From: Gaeumannomyces sp. JS-464
Taxonomy: Eukaryota; Ascomycota; Sordariomycetes; Magnaporthales; Magnaporthaceae
Assembly: GCA_002197995.1 (NCBI GenBank)
Contig: NGZR01000005.1
Location: 930,001-994,000 of the forward strand
Reading direction: 5' to 3'
DNA: 64,000 nucleotides
Positions 10,669 to 20,272 of this stretch are shown here, piece by piece. The notes under the pieces are model-generated. The model saw only the letters and a list, made by a program, of their open reading frames with translations, had not been told where the DNA came from and did no database searches. The position numbers and the translations under genes are program-made. Numbering within the stretch: position 1 is the first letter of the stretch; each line of letters starts with the position of its first letter.

Positions 10669-11477
10669 GAGGCTCTTCCCGGCCACGCACCCTTTTTGCA
10701 TCTACACGTACCCCCACCCCGATATCGGTGCGCATGGACTTTTCTATGGCGTACCCACACAAACGAACATAGGCTTCAATGCAGGCAGGGGCTCAATCAA
10801 CAAAAGGGAAGCAGGTAGAAGTTATCGCCACGAGCAATTTATTAAAAAACGATCAAAAATGCGGTGTTGATCCGCTAAATTACATAGGAAAAGTGTAGGG
10901 GCACGGCGTTAAGGCCGTCTATCTAGGGCTACAAAGGGGCCTAGGGACTCGCAAAGGGATCAAAAAAACTCGTCAAAGGCCGGCGCAGGCGCTGGAAAGA
11001 ACGTGGAGTCCCTCCCGGCCAGCCTTAAAGGCAGGGCGGCCGGCGTTGAGGGGAAAGTGGCCGGCGTTAAGGGTAGGGGAGTGTCGAGGGGTAAGCACCG
11101 GACCTTCCGCCTCGTCAGCCTCGTCACGTGCCTCCAGGGAGGCACCCAGTTCGTGTTGAGAGTAATCACGCCTTGCGCTGGCCCGTATACCCGTGCGGGC
11201 GCGGGTGCGAGGCCCTGCCGCCGGCGCCTCGTTACCAAAGGGCCCGGTCCCTCGAGGCCGGCCCAGCCTCGTCCGGCCCGGCCTCGCCGTCGCTCGAGAT
11301 CGTGATCACTTCGTTCATAGGGGTAATTGTTGAAAAATGGATCAAAAATGGCACCAAGTTCAATTTGCAGGCAAAATTACGTGGGCTGCGAAACCGGAAC
11401 GCACAGGCGTTGCACGGGCCAAAAGTGGGGCAGGGTGCGTGTAGATGCAAAAAGGGTGCGTGGCCGGGAAGAGCCTT
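10669..11477. mobile_element. hAT-like non-autonomous DNA transposon, copy 1
   Basis: The 809-bp element has terminal inverted repeats of about 30 bp: GAGGCTCTTCCCGGCC at the left end and GGCCGGGAAGAGCCTT at the right. An 8-bp duplication TTTAAAAA flanks it (10661-10668 and 11478-11485), the hallmark size of hAT transposition. Most of its left half is shared with copy 2 at 44425-45468. It has no transposase frame, so movement would depend on another element. Confidence 0.88.
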
Positions 11478-11518
11478 TTTAAAAAGCGGCTGGAACCCCT
11501 AGCGTAATTTGAATGGCT

Positions 11519-11575
11519 GGAAGGTAAGGGAAAGGAAGGGAAAAGAAGGGAAGGGAAGGGAGGGAAGGGGAGGCG
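11519..11575 (+). repeat. Purine-only GGAAG/GGAAA microsatellite
   Basis: An almost pure run of AAGGGA/GGGAA units on the plus strand just beyond the hAT-like element. No coding signal. Confidence 0.8.
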
Positions 11576-11798
11576 CATGAATACAGCCCGATTTTTCTAT
11601 TTTAAGCGCCGGAAGGTAGTGTGAATAGCTTCTATTTTGATCGTTTTAGCCGTTTGTGCTGTTGCATTGACGGATGACGGATGGACGTTCCCTGCCTGGC
11701 GGGGATGTGAAACGAGGGCAAAAAGATACATGATCTGCCACAGGGCTACCCCGGCAACTGTCTCCACTTCGAAGAAAACAGGCAAAAAACCACAGGGG

Positions 11799-11837
11799 GT
11801 CAAAAAACCAAAAAAGCGTAGGGGCGAACACGCCCTT
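11799..11837 (-). repeat. Right arm of the 1.6-kb-spaced inverted repeat
   Basis: Reverse complement of the arm at 10207-10243, with the same GGGCGTGTTCGCCCC core and T-runs. No clear target duplication is visible outside the two arms. Confidence 0.4.
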
Positions 11838-11839
11838 GG

Positions 11840-13380
11840 TTTAGAATAGCGATCACCTGCTTTTGTATTTTTGGATACCGGGGAGCCATAGGAAGCGGGT
11901 TACACGAGCTCGACGCATGATGTTTTAACTATACGTAGTGTCGCAAAGGAGCGGGTCTTTACGGGGGATCTACCGGCAAAGCCATGTTACAAGACCCCGG
12001 TGCCCGTTAGAAACCCTCGTCGCCCTCGGCAGGTGCGTGACACGCACCGGCCGAGGCCGGCGAGGGTTCGATATCCTTACCGCGCACCCGTGTATATAGA
12101 GCCCGAGGGTCTCCCACCCTCAACAGCCTTTCCTACAGTTCTTTAGAGGTAGAAATCAAGCCAATCGGTTAGCTGCCTGCACCTCTACTTTGCAATACGT
12201 AGCATTTCCTGTGCATTTTTGTACCGACTTCTGCGCTAGCGCCTCAATATTAGTACTCGTTTGGCTGAAGACTGGCCCAGTGTATGCCATGAGATTCTAC
12301 TTGTGACGAGTGTGCCCACCGCCGAAAAGGAGACCGAGCCCCGAGATCGTGGGCTATCAACTCTCTGCTTTGTCCTCCATGTCGGCACTAACGTATGCGC
12401 CTGGGCAGGCGGCTGGTCGAGAGTGCAGATGACTCGGCCATCGTCTTGCTCGTTGGCGAGCCCTCCGCCTGCGTGGTTGCTGGCATCGTCCTGTGGACGC
12501 GGTCTTCCACTTCGACCTGCTCCTCCACGATATGCTCCTCGGCGCAATCACCCTCGAAGACTCCCTTGAAGTATTCCTTCTCAAATTATTTGTCAGTCCT
12601 GCTCGTCGACAGCTAGCTCGGTGGGACCCGGTGATTTGATGCCCTGGTGTCTGTATCGTTCCTTGCCGCCGGGTCTTCGCCAGCTCCTTGTCTACGGAAG
12701 GATAAGAGCTTTCCTGTCTGTGATATAGAAGACGTGAGAGTGCGCGCAAGGAAAGATTTAAGGACAGGCGGCCGCCTCGGCGATGAGACCATAGACAAAC
12801 CCAGTCGTAACGAAAACCGGCGGGGACGGGCGCTGTCGAACGACGGCAGGGGTCAGAGAGATGACGTCGGGAGGCCAGTCAATGCCAGGGAATGGACATT
12901 ACGCTCATGTCATCGGCCTACAGAAGATCGTGTACTGCTGCTAGAAGCGTACGCGCGTCGTCCGGCCATGGGCTCTTGCTCGAGGGGCGCGGGGCTAAGT
13001 CTTGCGCTCGTACTTAAAGCGTGCACTGCGCTCCGATGGGAGTCGTGGGCCTTGGGCCTGGTCCTGCTCTCCATATGAGTTTGACGCACGGGATCAAGCT
13101 GCGCTAGATTTCCATACCGAATAGATCCTGGGTTTTCCAGACTAGGAGTTTAGGGGTTGTGTCAGTATTCGATGCTCTTTCCAGAAGCGGTGCAACCGAG
13201 CCAATCCTTCTTTGGCGCGGGGCACTCTCTTCCATCATGCCCCTTCCTTAGGTGGGTGATAGGTAGGTAGTGTCACGTGGGCCAACCGAGGAACATCAAA
13301 TGCCTGGCATCAAAGAGAGCAAGGAAGTCCAAGTCAGAAGATCGATATTCGTCCGCCTTCCGGTTTATTTCAGTCGCAAA
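11840..13380. other. Gene-poor stretch; one strong hairpin
   Basis: No protein family is recognisable. An inverted repeat at 12013-12069 pairs ACCCTCG...CCCTCGGC with GCCGAGG...CGAGGGT, with a nested GGTGCGTGACACGCACC loop. A minus-strand acidic frame near 12410-12590 (with EEHIVEEQVEVED) looks protein-like but has no start or partner. Other frames at 12236-13078 overlap on both strands and are not supported. Confidence 0.45.
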
Positions 13381-13389
13381 TAATGGTAT

Positions 13390-13896
13390 CTAGGGCACGC
13401 AGTGGTACTAGCAAATCTCGAAATCTAGAACTCGTAAAGGTCAGTACGATTAAAGAGCTTTCCTGCCAAACTCTGGCTGTGATCTCCGACAAAAGGGCCA
13501 TTCTTCTGCAGTATCTCCAGGCACATCTACTCCTCGAGTTTGAGCCTCCGTGCGACCAAGTCTAGATCATGCAGAGCCTCCTGGGTGGCCAGTAGATAGT
13601 GCCGAACAATTTCCATACAAATTCAGCCGTAAGGACTCCCAAAGTTAAGACAGAGGCCATGGAGGTCGCGTAGGGGCACTCTGGCCGTCTTTGACTTCCC
13701 CTAAAGACAAGGCGACAAAACGCCAGCGCAGGATCTTCACAAGGACTGGGAGCGCACTTGCCGAGCTTGAATATTTGAAGACACAGACATCCATCAAACG
13801 TAGCTTCAATGGTACCAAAGTCTCTATAAGGCGGGCAGCTCGTGCCAACCCGGTGCCCACACCTATGGTGCTCGCCTCAGCCTCGCCCATTGGCAA
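13390..13896 (-). pseudogene. Decayed protein-coding remnant, family unknown
   Basis: From about 13690 to 13390 one minus-strand frame reads coherent sequence (RDLHGLCLNFGSPYG, MEIVRHYLLATQEALHDLDL, MCLEILQKNGPFVGDHSQSL, GKLFNRTDLYEF) interrupted only by single TGA/TAG codons at sites where Trp or Gln codons are plausible. A second frame upstream (13645-13896, with DVCVFKYSSSASALPVLVKI) may be an earlier part after a frameshift. I do not recognise the family. The pattern of isolated stops in otherwise plausible protein suggests a lost gene. Confidence 0.35.
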
Positions 13897-13899
13897 CCT

Positions 13900-15430
13900 T
13901 GGGATTCAGACAAGGCACCGCACACAAGGCCTGATGCACTCGGAATCCTCATGCACGATTTCCGACTGTGGGATATAGAACATACGTAAGGCTCCGGAGT
14001 GAATAAGTAAACGTGTTCGGCATGTAGTCTGGGAGACATTGAACTGGTAGCCCGCACCATCAGTGACAGAGGCTGGAGCAAAGGCCGCATCTATTTCGAG
14101 TTGCCTGACAAACACGGACCTGATACGCCCGGGAAATGCAATCAACTTTCTCGACTTATATAGCTTTACGTATCTGGCTGCAAAGGTACTTGACGCAGGG
14201 CCGTCACTCTTCGGGAAGAAGAATATGCTTGGTGCTGGGCTACGGCGTAGCTCGAGATGCTGGTCTTGGGTGTCAGGCATTTTCCGCCGACCCAAAAAAG
14301 CATTAGGAGACGGTCTAGCGCTCCCTTTTCTGGAGTGCCATTCAATATGCTCCTGTATCTGAATGGGACTTCCAGGAGAGCCCCCGAGTAGCCGGCTGTA
14401 TCATTGCTGGGGCATTCAAGGGAAGTCTGCAAGCATGATACAACGGAGCGAGCTCCCATACACCAAGGCGGGCATGCGAATACCTCCTCCGGCTAATAGA
14501 TCGCGCTGAATTCAGCTACGCACAAGGACACGCATGCGAGCTCCAGGGAAACGAAAGACGGGGTCTACATCGTATCTATGGTATTCCGTCCAGTGTTCTT
14601 GATATAGCTTTAAGTATCACGCGCACGTCTAACTCTACTACCTCTCTGCTACCGGCTCCCAAGCTCCAATATCAAGCAGCGCCCCTCAGCGCCTGGTCAA
14701 CACTCCCAGTGCCCTTCCTCCTACCCCCTCCCTCCTGCCACCCCTCCCGCGGGCTCCCGCGGGACGGAGGAGGGGCTCTGCCTCGAAAGATCAGAAAATT
14801 CTACCCAGACCCCTGCTCCCGCCCGCCAACCACAGCAGTGAACCGGGCAACCTGACATGGGTCTTGCGTCACTGCCAAAAAAGACAACACGGCTCAGCCA
14901 ATGAGAGGCTCTGTAGTTAAAAAAAACATTGTCTTTTTTCACCAGATCAGAAAAAAAGCCCGGCTGCCAAATCAGTAAACGAGGGGCAGAGGGCAGCCTG
15001 GGTTTAAACTGAGGGCTCAGCAACCCTCCCAGCCCTCCCCAACTCTCTCCTCCGACACACCTTTTCCGCACAACAATGTTGGCCATCACCAAGCATCACC
15101 ACCACCACCATCATCCAGACTTCGCAGGCAGCGGTGCCATCTCTGGCTAGCACTCCTGCATCAGCTTCATCATGGCTAAGATCAACACTTCCTTTCCATT
15201 TCCCTGTCGACTGTTCTAACTCTCCATCTAGGGCCCCGCCGCGCTCCCACTTCTCGCCGGCATTCCTCCACCGACTTCCACCTCCATCACCTCGCTTTGC
15301 TGCCACGGCTAAGATCATTACTTCATTCCCCATCTGCTTTTTTTCTCTGCTTCTTGTCGACTAACTTTGTACTGGGTACACCAGCATCCCGCTTCCACCT
15401 CACAGCCATCTTGCCGGCGCCTACCTTGGC
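13900..15430. other. Spacer upstream of the snoRNA host locus
   Basis: A 129-codon minus frame (13906-14295) and others have no recognisable motif. 14700-15100 is CT-rich on the plus strand. (CAC)n/(CAT)n triplets at about 15085-15115 and pyrimidine tracts to 15400 could be promoter or leader of the snoRNA host transcript, but no start site can be fixed. Confidence 0.4.
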
Positions 15431-15479
15431 AGTAAGTTCATCCATCTCCGTATGTCTTTCTTGGCGCCTTGGTGGGATT

Positions 15480-15580
15480 GCGACTATGATGATATCAAAT
15501 ACACTACACCTCGTGAGGGAAACATTCTTTTTTTTCATTGCTTCCCAGTGGACATCCAATGAGAAGAACATCTGAGTCGC
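15480..15580 (+). ncRNA. Box C/D snoRNA 1
   Basis: Box C ATGATGA (15486-15492) and box D CTGA (15572-15575) are enclosed by a perfect terminal stem GCGACT/AGTCGC. A C'-like AATGAGA lies near 15558. The guide before D is short, so the D' side (about AATACACTACACC) is the likelier guide. Target not identified. Confidence 0.8.
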
Positions 15581-15867
15581 TTTCCTCCATGACGCGCTGT
15601 TTTTCAATTTTTTTTTTTTTCAATTTTTGTTTCAAAATTTTCCTTTTCAATTTTTTCCCTCCTCTTTTCTTCTCTTCTCTTTTCTGCTTGGCCCCCAGCC
15701 ACCTCTGCTAACCATCTCCTATTTTAAAGACAGCCTTTGACCCGGCCACCTTCGCCCTCATCGTCCTCGCTCCCTTCCCTCCGTCCTTCTTGTGTCCCAC
15801 AACCGCGCTTCTCTTGTTAGTATCTCCCCTTCCACTCCCGTCTCCCCTGGCTGCACGTGGTGGGTTC

Positions 15868-15975
15868 CTCGCAATGATGATCAAAAAAAGATACTACACT
15901 CCGAGTGCGAATCCACATTGCACCCCGTGGCTTCGCGCAATGACGAGAGTAGCAGCCACTTGGCACCTGAGCGTC
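15868..15975 (+). ncRNA. Box C/D snoRNA 2, D' guide complementary to U2 snRNA
   Basis: Box C ATGATGA (15874-15880), D' CCGA (15901-15904), C' near 15936 (AATGACG) and box D CTGA (15967-15970). The 12 bases directly before D' (AGATACTACACT, 15889-15900) are an exact complement of AGUGUAGUAUCU, the conserved branch-site recognition region of U2 snRNA (U2 recalled from general knowledge). The plus-five rule would place the methyl group on the U of AGUGU. The terminal stem is short (CGC/GCG). Confidence 0.75.
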
Positions 15976-16250
15976 TTCCCCACCACATCGTGGCCATCCC
16001 CCACCAACTTCCGACCAAGAATTGCAAAGATACTGTCACAAGTTTTTTACACTGGATCAGTCCAACACTGTCAACATCTTTGGTTGCTCCTTTCAGGTAC
16101 GTCCCCCCATTTCCCCATTTCCCCAGTATCGGGTCTCTGTCTGAGCCATATGATTCAATGCTGACTTTGCCAACTTTCCACCTCGACACCTCGCCATCGT
16201 TGCTGCTGCGTCCACGACCCCCACACCTTCCTGTCTCCTTTTTTTCAACG

Positions 16251-16370
16251 AGCCTCAATGATGACCAAAAATTTCTCTGTATCGTCGTAGGGTGGTTCTC
16301 GCCATATGCTCCGGCATTTGGCAAGTCCGTCCACCCCGTGATCGAAAACATACAAAGAATCTGAGAGGCT
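16251..16370 (+). ncRNA. Box C/D snoRNA 3, D' guide complementary to U6 snRNA
   Basis: Box C ATGATGA (16258-16264) and box D CTGA (16361-16364) with a perfect terminal stem AGCCTC/GAGGCT. TTCTCTGTATCGT (16273-16285) is an exact 13-nt complement of ACGAUACAGAGAA, the ACAGAGA-box region of U6 snRNA in most fungi and animals. D' is degenerate (around CGTA, 16286-16289), so the modified base could be the U or the first A of UACAGAGA. Methylation at that A is known in fission yeast, guided by a C/D RNA, as I recall. Confidence 0.78.
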
Positions 16371-16483
16371 CTCCACAAAAGTACTCCGCTAATTGCTTTC
16401 TCCGTCTACCGTAGTAAGTTTCCTTTCCAAAGTTTCTCTGCCCTAACCACCTGCTTTCCTCCACGTCACTGCCTTCCGCCCAA

Positions 16484-16594
16484 GAGCCACAATGATGACT
16501 ACAGTCTATCAGCTGTAGGATAGACCTAGCCTCCAGTCTTGGCTGTGGGCAGGTTCACCCCATGACCGCAACATTTTTTTTACCTGAGTGACTC
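16484..16594 (+). ncRNA. Box C/D snoRNA 4
   Basis: Box C ATGATGA (16492-16498), box D CTGA (16584-16587), terminal stem GAGCCAC/GTGACTC with one mismatch, C' ATGACCG near 16562. The sequence before D is a T-run and a poor guide; the D' side may be the functional one. Confidence 0.72.
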
Positions 16595-16918
16595 TCTGGC
16601 GCACATAGCAGTTCGCTGTTTTTCCACATTTATTCTACGACACCATATCCCAGCACACCCTTGTCCCCAGCCACGCTTCCACATACTATGAACACCACGC
16701 TAATTCTTTCATTCACAGGATTTCATTTCCAGCTAGCTTTCCTCAAGCTATTTCCCCCATGCTCGAGCGAGCCCCTCGTGGGCCTAGAAGGCTCGCTACC
16801 ATAGTAAGTGGCTTATGCAGCATCTCCTACTGTCATACCCCAATCCAGCGCCACCCTCCACCTACATCTCGGCATCTATGTGGCAGCAGTGTTGCCATGG
16901 TGATGCTGAGGGGCCAAA

Positions 16919-17030
16919 GAGTCGCAATGATGATCACCTCTTCGCTCAAAGGAGCAACCATACCTGCTTCAGTTTTACTGCGCAGGTCCGGACTCCCCGG
17001 TGATGAAAGGATCTAGGTTCTGAGCGACTC
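16919..17030 (+). ncRNA. Box C/D snoRNA 5
   Basis: Box C ATGATGA (16927-16933), C' GTGATGA (about 17000-17006), box D CTGA (17020-17023), perfect 7-bp stem GAGTCGC/GCGACTC. Guide before D: AAGGATCTAGGTT. First clear member of the group continuing to 18591. Confidence 0.85.
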
Positions 17031-17152
17031 TTCCGCCATGGATGACTGGTGACTCACTACTAACCAACTAGGCTACGTTTTCCATAAACCCCTCCCTCGT
17101 TATCTTCCACCTAACTGCAGCGCCAGTGCTCCTCGTGCTTGGTTTAGCACGA

Positions 17153-17263
17153 GAGTCGCGATGATGATCACCGCTTTGTTCAAAGGGCTAGCTGCGCCTG
17201 CGTGGTTTTCCATTGCACAAGTGCGAGGCCCAATGATGACAAAGTCTCTGTTCTGAGCAACTC
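17153..17263 (+). ncRNA. Box C/D snoRNA 6
   Basis: Box C ATGATGA (17161-17167), a full C' ATGATGA near 17233, box D CTGA (17253-17256), stem GAGTCGC/GCAACTC with a G-U pair. Shares a TCAAAGGG block after C and a GGTTTTCCATT block in the centre with neighbours. Guide before D: AAAGTCTCTGTT. Confidence 0.85.
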
Positions 17264-17385
17264 TTTGACCGTGAGCATCGGCTCAGGACTAACACGTCAC
17301 GGTAAGTACTTTTTTCAACCCCTTCTCCTTTGTCACCTGTTTTTCCCCCAACCTCTCGGCCCCGCCTTGGCCAGTGCCACCAGAC

Positions 17386-17493
17386 ATTCGCGATGATGAT
17401 CATCTCTTGGTTCAAGGGCGGCCGCACCTGCTTGGTTTTCATGTCGCAGGTGCGAACCCCCGATGACGACAAACTCTGGGATCTGAGCGACAG
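17386..17493 (+). ncRNA. Box C/D snoRNA 7
   Basis: Box C ATGATGA (17393-17399), C' GATGACG (about 17462), box D CTGA (17483-17486). An internal stem GCACCTGC/GCAGGTGC presents a GGTTTTCAT loop, similar to snoRNAs 6, 8 and 9. Terminal stem TCGC/GCGA. Guide before D: CAAACTCTGGGAT. Confidence 0.82.
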
Positions 17494-17625
17494 TTGCACT
17501 GAACGGCCCTTTCATCATGGCCAATGGCTCGCAGCTGATCCGCTATGGTATGTCTCCCCCACCCTGACTCCTACACAAGCTTCCGTTCCACGATCCTCCA
17601 TTTTTTCGTTGGCGGGAACGAGAGA

Positions 17626-17729
17626 GTCGCAATGATGAGAATATGCGCCCAATGGATTAGCCCGAACGGTTTTCATTGCCGGGCTGTCCAGTGGCGCGCA
17701 GAAAAGTACCTGTTCAACACCTGAGCGAC
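17626..17729 (+). ncRNA. Box C/D snoRNA 8
   Basis: Box C ATGATGA (17632-17638), box D CTGA (17721-17724), stem GTCGC/GCGAC. Central GGTTTTCATTGC block as in snoRNA 9. Guide before D: GTACCTGTTCAACAC. C' is not obvious. Confidence 0.8.
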
Positions 17730-17928
17730 GCCCATTCCACTCGCTAGCTTAGAGCACATCAACTTCAACCTTCTGCCAACTACCCGGATACCTACCATCT
17801 AGCCTAAGCGCCTGCCTGCATGGGTACCTACTAGCCTCCCCATCTCTCCTGGCAACCGGCATTGCCTCCAAAGATCTGGTATGTTGACCCCTACAGCCTC
17901 CTGGCCCATCCTCCCGGCACTAGCAAAA

Positions 17929-18035
17929 AGTGGCCATGATGATTTCGATATCGCTCCAAGGGTGAAGAGCGTCTGGTTGGTTTTCATTGCATCAGGCGCC
18001 CACCCGATGACCGACAAACATGGATCTGAGCCACT
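17929..18035 (+). ncRNA. Box C/D snoRNA 9
   Basis: Box C ATGATGA (17936-17942), C' GATGACC (about 18006), box D CTGA (18026-18029), perfect stem AGTGGC/GCCACT. Shares TGGTTTTCATTG and GGCGCCCACCCGATG blocks with snoRNA 10, so the two are recent duplicates with different guides. Confidence 0.83.
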
Positions 18036-18190
18036 CTCCCACCACAAAACCACAGTCTTCAGTTTTTTTGCTTCTGCTAATCAGTTGCCGCTTCTCTTCT
18101 AGCCAAAGATCAAGCTCTGCCTAGCTGGGTTTTGGCTCCTCTTATTTGGTAAGCCAAAATCCCTGTGCCTCACCCAGTCTGCCTGCGTCG

Positions 18191-18325
18191 TGGGAAAGTC
18201 GCCATGATGATCTGGATCAATCTGAGCTCTCAATCGGAGGGTGGAGTGCGTCCGGTGGGTTTTCATTGAAGCCGGCGCCCACCCGATGCCCGACAAAAAA
18301 GTCTGATTCTGAGCGACTTTCCCAC
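18191..18325 (+). ncRNA. Box C/D snoRNA 10 with a 13-bp terminal stem
   Basis: Box C ATGATGA (18205-18211), box D CTGA (18309-18312; another CTGA at 18303). The terminal stem GTGGGAAAGTCGC/GCGACTTTCCCAC is perfect over 13 bp, much longer than usual. Central blocks match snoRNA 9. Confidence 0.83.
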
Positions 18326-18459
18326 TGCGAAATTCTAGTACCTCAACTTCTCCTCTTCTGCTAACTAGCGTTTTCGTCTCAGCCCAGAATTGATATGAGT
18401 CCTGTCACTTTGGTACGTCGGCACTTCCTTGCCCTCCAGATCTGAATGCCAAGTGGTGC

Positions 18460-18591
18460 GAAAGTCTACATGATGATCACATATTTTGTTCTCTGTATCA
18501 AAGGGTGGGCACCCTGTTGGGCTTTTCCCCAGAGGGTGCCCACCCAATGCTGAAAGATTAAAACCGTTTCAAATTTATCTGAAAGACTTTC
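18460..18591 (+). ncRNA. Box C/D snoRNA 11
   Basis: Box C ATGATGA (18470-18476), box D CTGA (18579-18582), perfect stem GAAAGTCT/AGACTTTC. An internal stem (GGGTGGGCACCCT with AGGGTGCCCACCC) makes the centre strongly folded. It is the longest unit, about 130 nt. Confidence 0.8.
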
Positions 18592-18735
18592 CCATCACGG
18601 CGTCAGAATATCAACTTTTGTTCCTTCGCTAGCCAGCGCCAGCTTAGATGCTTCTTCCAGACTTTCTCACCACGCGCTATGGCCGTTTCTGTAAGTACCA
18701 GCCCATCCTTCGCGCCGACACTGGCGTGTGGTGGA

Positions 18736-18820
18736 AACTTTGCAATGATGACAACTATGGAATGCCTCGTGTGGAAACACAAATGGGAGCCTAACGTTTG
18801 CCGTGGTCTGAGCAATCTTC
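18736..18820 (+). ncRNA. Box C/D snoRNA 12
   Basis: Box C ATGATGA (18745-18751), box D CTGA (18808-18811), stem TTGC/GCAA. Shorter than its neighbours. Guide before D: CGTTTGCCGTGGT. Confidence 0.75.
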
Positions 18821-19232
18821 CCATCTCGCCTCACGTCACTATTTAGAAACGGCTGTGTGGTATTTTTGTTTGGGAATTGTTGCTAACCAGCCGTTTTTGT
18901 CCTAGACCCATCTACATTCTTTCGCCGTTGTTATTTGATACTTCCTGGTTCGCCACGCCCAAGCCTCCAGCCTCAGCCGCCACAGCCTTCCGGCACGGGA
19001 GCTTCGCTTAGCTTTAATGAAACACTGCCCAAGCCTCGACTGGAGGCGGAGATACGAGACAAGGTATGGCTCTTGTTCATCCGAGCCACACCCCCATACA
19101 GCCACTTGACACTCCCCTCCTACGAGCAAAGAGATGCCTGCTGACAAGTTGCCCACAGATGCTCCCTCCCGGGGCGTCATCCCAGCCTTTACTGGGTAAG
19201 AAACACCCAAACCATCACACCAGCACTTCGGC

Positions 19233-19330
19233 GGTGGTGGAGCGCGACGATGATGAGAAACCCGCAAATGTCCCGAGTGGAATGCCACTATGAGGGTCTA
19301 TATCAAGTCTTCTTTTTTGAGCAACGCACT
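19233..19330 (+). ncRNA. Box C/D snoRNA 13 with degenerate box D
   Basis: Box C ATGATGA (19250-19256), C' TATGAGG near 19289, but box D reads TTGA (19317-19320) in place of CTGA. The outer arms GGTGGTGGAG/CTCCCACCACC extend the closing stem. It begins the second similarity group (GAGTGG...CCAC-TATGAG core). It may be weak or non-functional. Confidence 0.6.
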
Positions 19331-19512
19331 CCCACCACCCTGAGCCTCCAGCGTTTTTCTGGCAGCAGGCCCTGTCTTGTCTTGCTGCTTCTGGGCGAGA
19401 AAAATACACGTGCTGACGAGTGCGTATACAGACAATATGATTTCCGGGCTTCTTCATCCCCTGCTCTTCCTTGTAAGTAGCCCCCAACTTACCAATCTAA
19501 CGCCCTGTACCC

Positions 19513-19617
19513 GGTGAGAGCGTCACGATGATTAGAACTACGCCTCCATCTCTTGAGTGGCTAAACCCACAATGAGAACCGAAATCTCATGTCTCTGTTC
19601 TGAGTGACGCTCTCACC
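19513..19617 (+). ncRNA. Box C/D snoRNA 14, variant box C, 14-bp stem
   Basis: Box C variant ATGATTA (19528-19534), D' TTGA, an internal GAGTGG/CCCAC stem, C' AATGAGA, box D CTGA (19600-19603). The terminal stem GGTGAGAGCGTCAC/GTGACGCTCTCACC is perfect over 14 bp. Guides: CTACGCCTCCATCTC before D' and TCATGTCTCTGTT before D. Confidence 0.75.
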
Positions 19618-19770
19618 ATCACGCATTGGTCTTTTGTCTGCGTGGTGGAGCTTCCTTGTCCCATCCCCATGTCCTTTGCAAGGCATCCACTAACGATTGT
19701 TCGCATAGGAAGCTCTAGTTCTCGTCATAACCCTCAAGGTAGAAACTCCCAAGCCAACCAGTCTCCACCT

Positions 19771-19858
19771 CGTCACGTTGATGAGGAAGTCGTTACATCT
19801 CCTGTGGCTCAAGCCACAATGAGGGCCTAGCATCTCTTTATCTGTCATCTGAGTGACG
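19771..19858 (+). ncRNA. Box C/D snoRNA 15
   Basis: Box C TTGATGA (19778-19784), internal GTGGCT/AGCCAC stem, C' AATGAGG, box D CTGA (19849-19852), terminal stem CGTCAC/GTGACG. Same core as snoRNAs 14 and 16 with different guides. Confidence 0.76.
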
Positions 19859-20038
19859 CACTCCCCACCACACTTCAACTTCTAATCACAGTGGAGGAAG
19901 TGTTGCTCCCTTCACTAGCCTAGCAAAAGGGCATCTGCTAATCAGTGCTCCTCGAGATGGTCCATTAGATTTTCTCAGCACAAAGCCCTGGGTAAGAGAC
20001 TACGAGCCAGCACATGTGTTCTCCTAGCTCCGGGCATC

Positions 20039-20126
20039 GGCGTCGTGATGATGACAAAAGCCATATCTCTCGAGTGGATCAATCCGCAATGAGAGTTCAA
20101 AAACTGTTTCTTGTTCTGAGCGACAC
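20039..20126 (+). ncRNA. Box C/D snoRNA 16
   Basis: Overlapping C boxes GTGATGA/ATGATGA (20045-20054), D' near TCGA, GAGTGG/CCGC core, C' AATGAGA, box D CTGA (20116-20119), stem GTCG/CGAC. Guides: AGCCATATCTC before D' and AACTGTTTCTTGTT before D. Confidence 0.78.
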
Positions 20127-20272
20127 ACTACTACTACCGTTGGAATTTGCAAATAACTATGTCGAAGGGGTAATCTGCTTACAGATGCTTACACACACAG
20201 GCCCATTGAACTCGTCCTCCCAAGCACTCCAGGTAAGAGACCCCCAAGCTAGCTCGTGCGGATCCCTTGCTC

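Noticed and set aside
10190..10762. 190-codon minus-strand ORF as a gene
   Set aside because: It runs across the end of the hAT-like element and its target duplication, overlaps a plus-strand ORF, and has no motif.
15792..16364. 190-codon plus-strand ORF as a coding gene
   Set aside because: It spans two snoRNAs and the splice signals between them; no protein motif.
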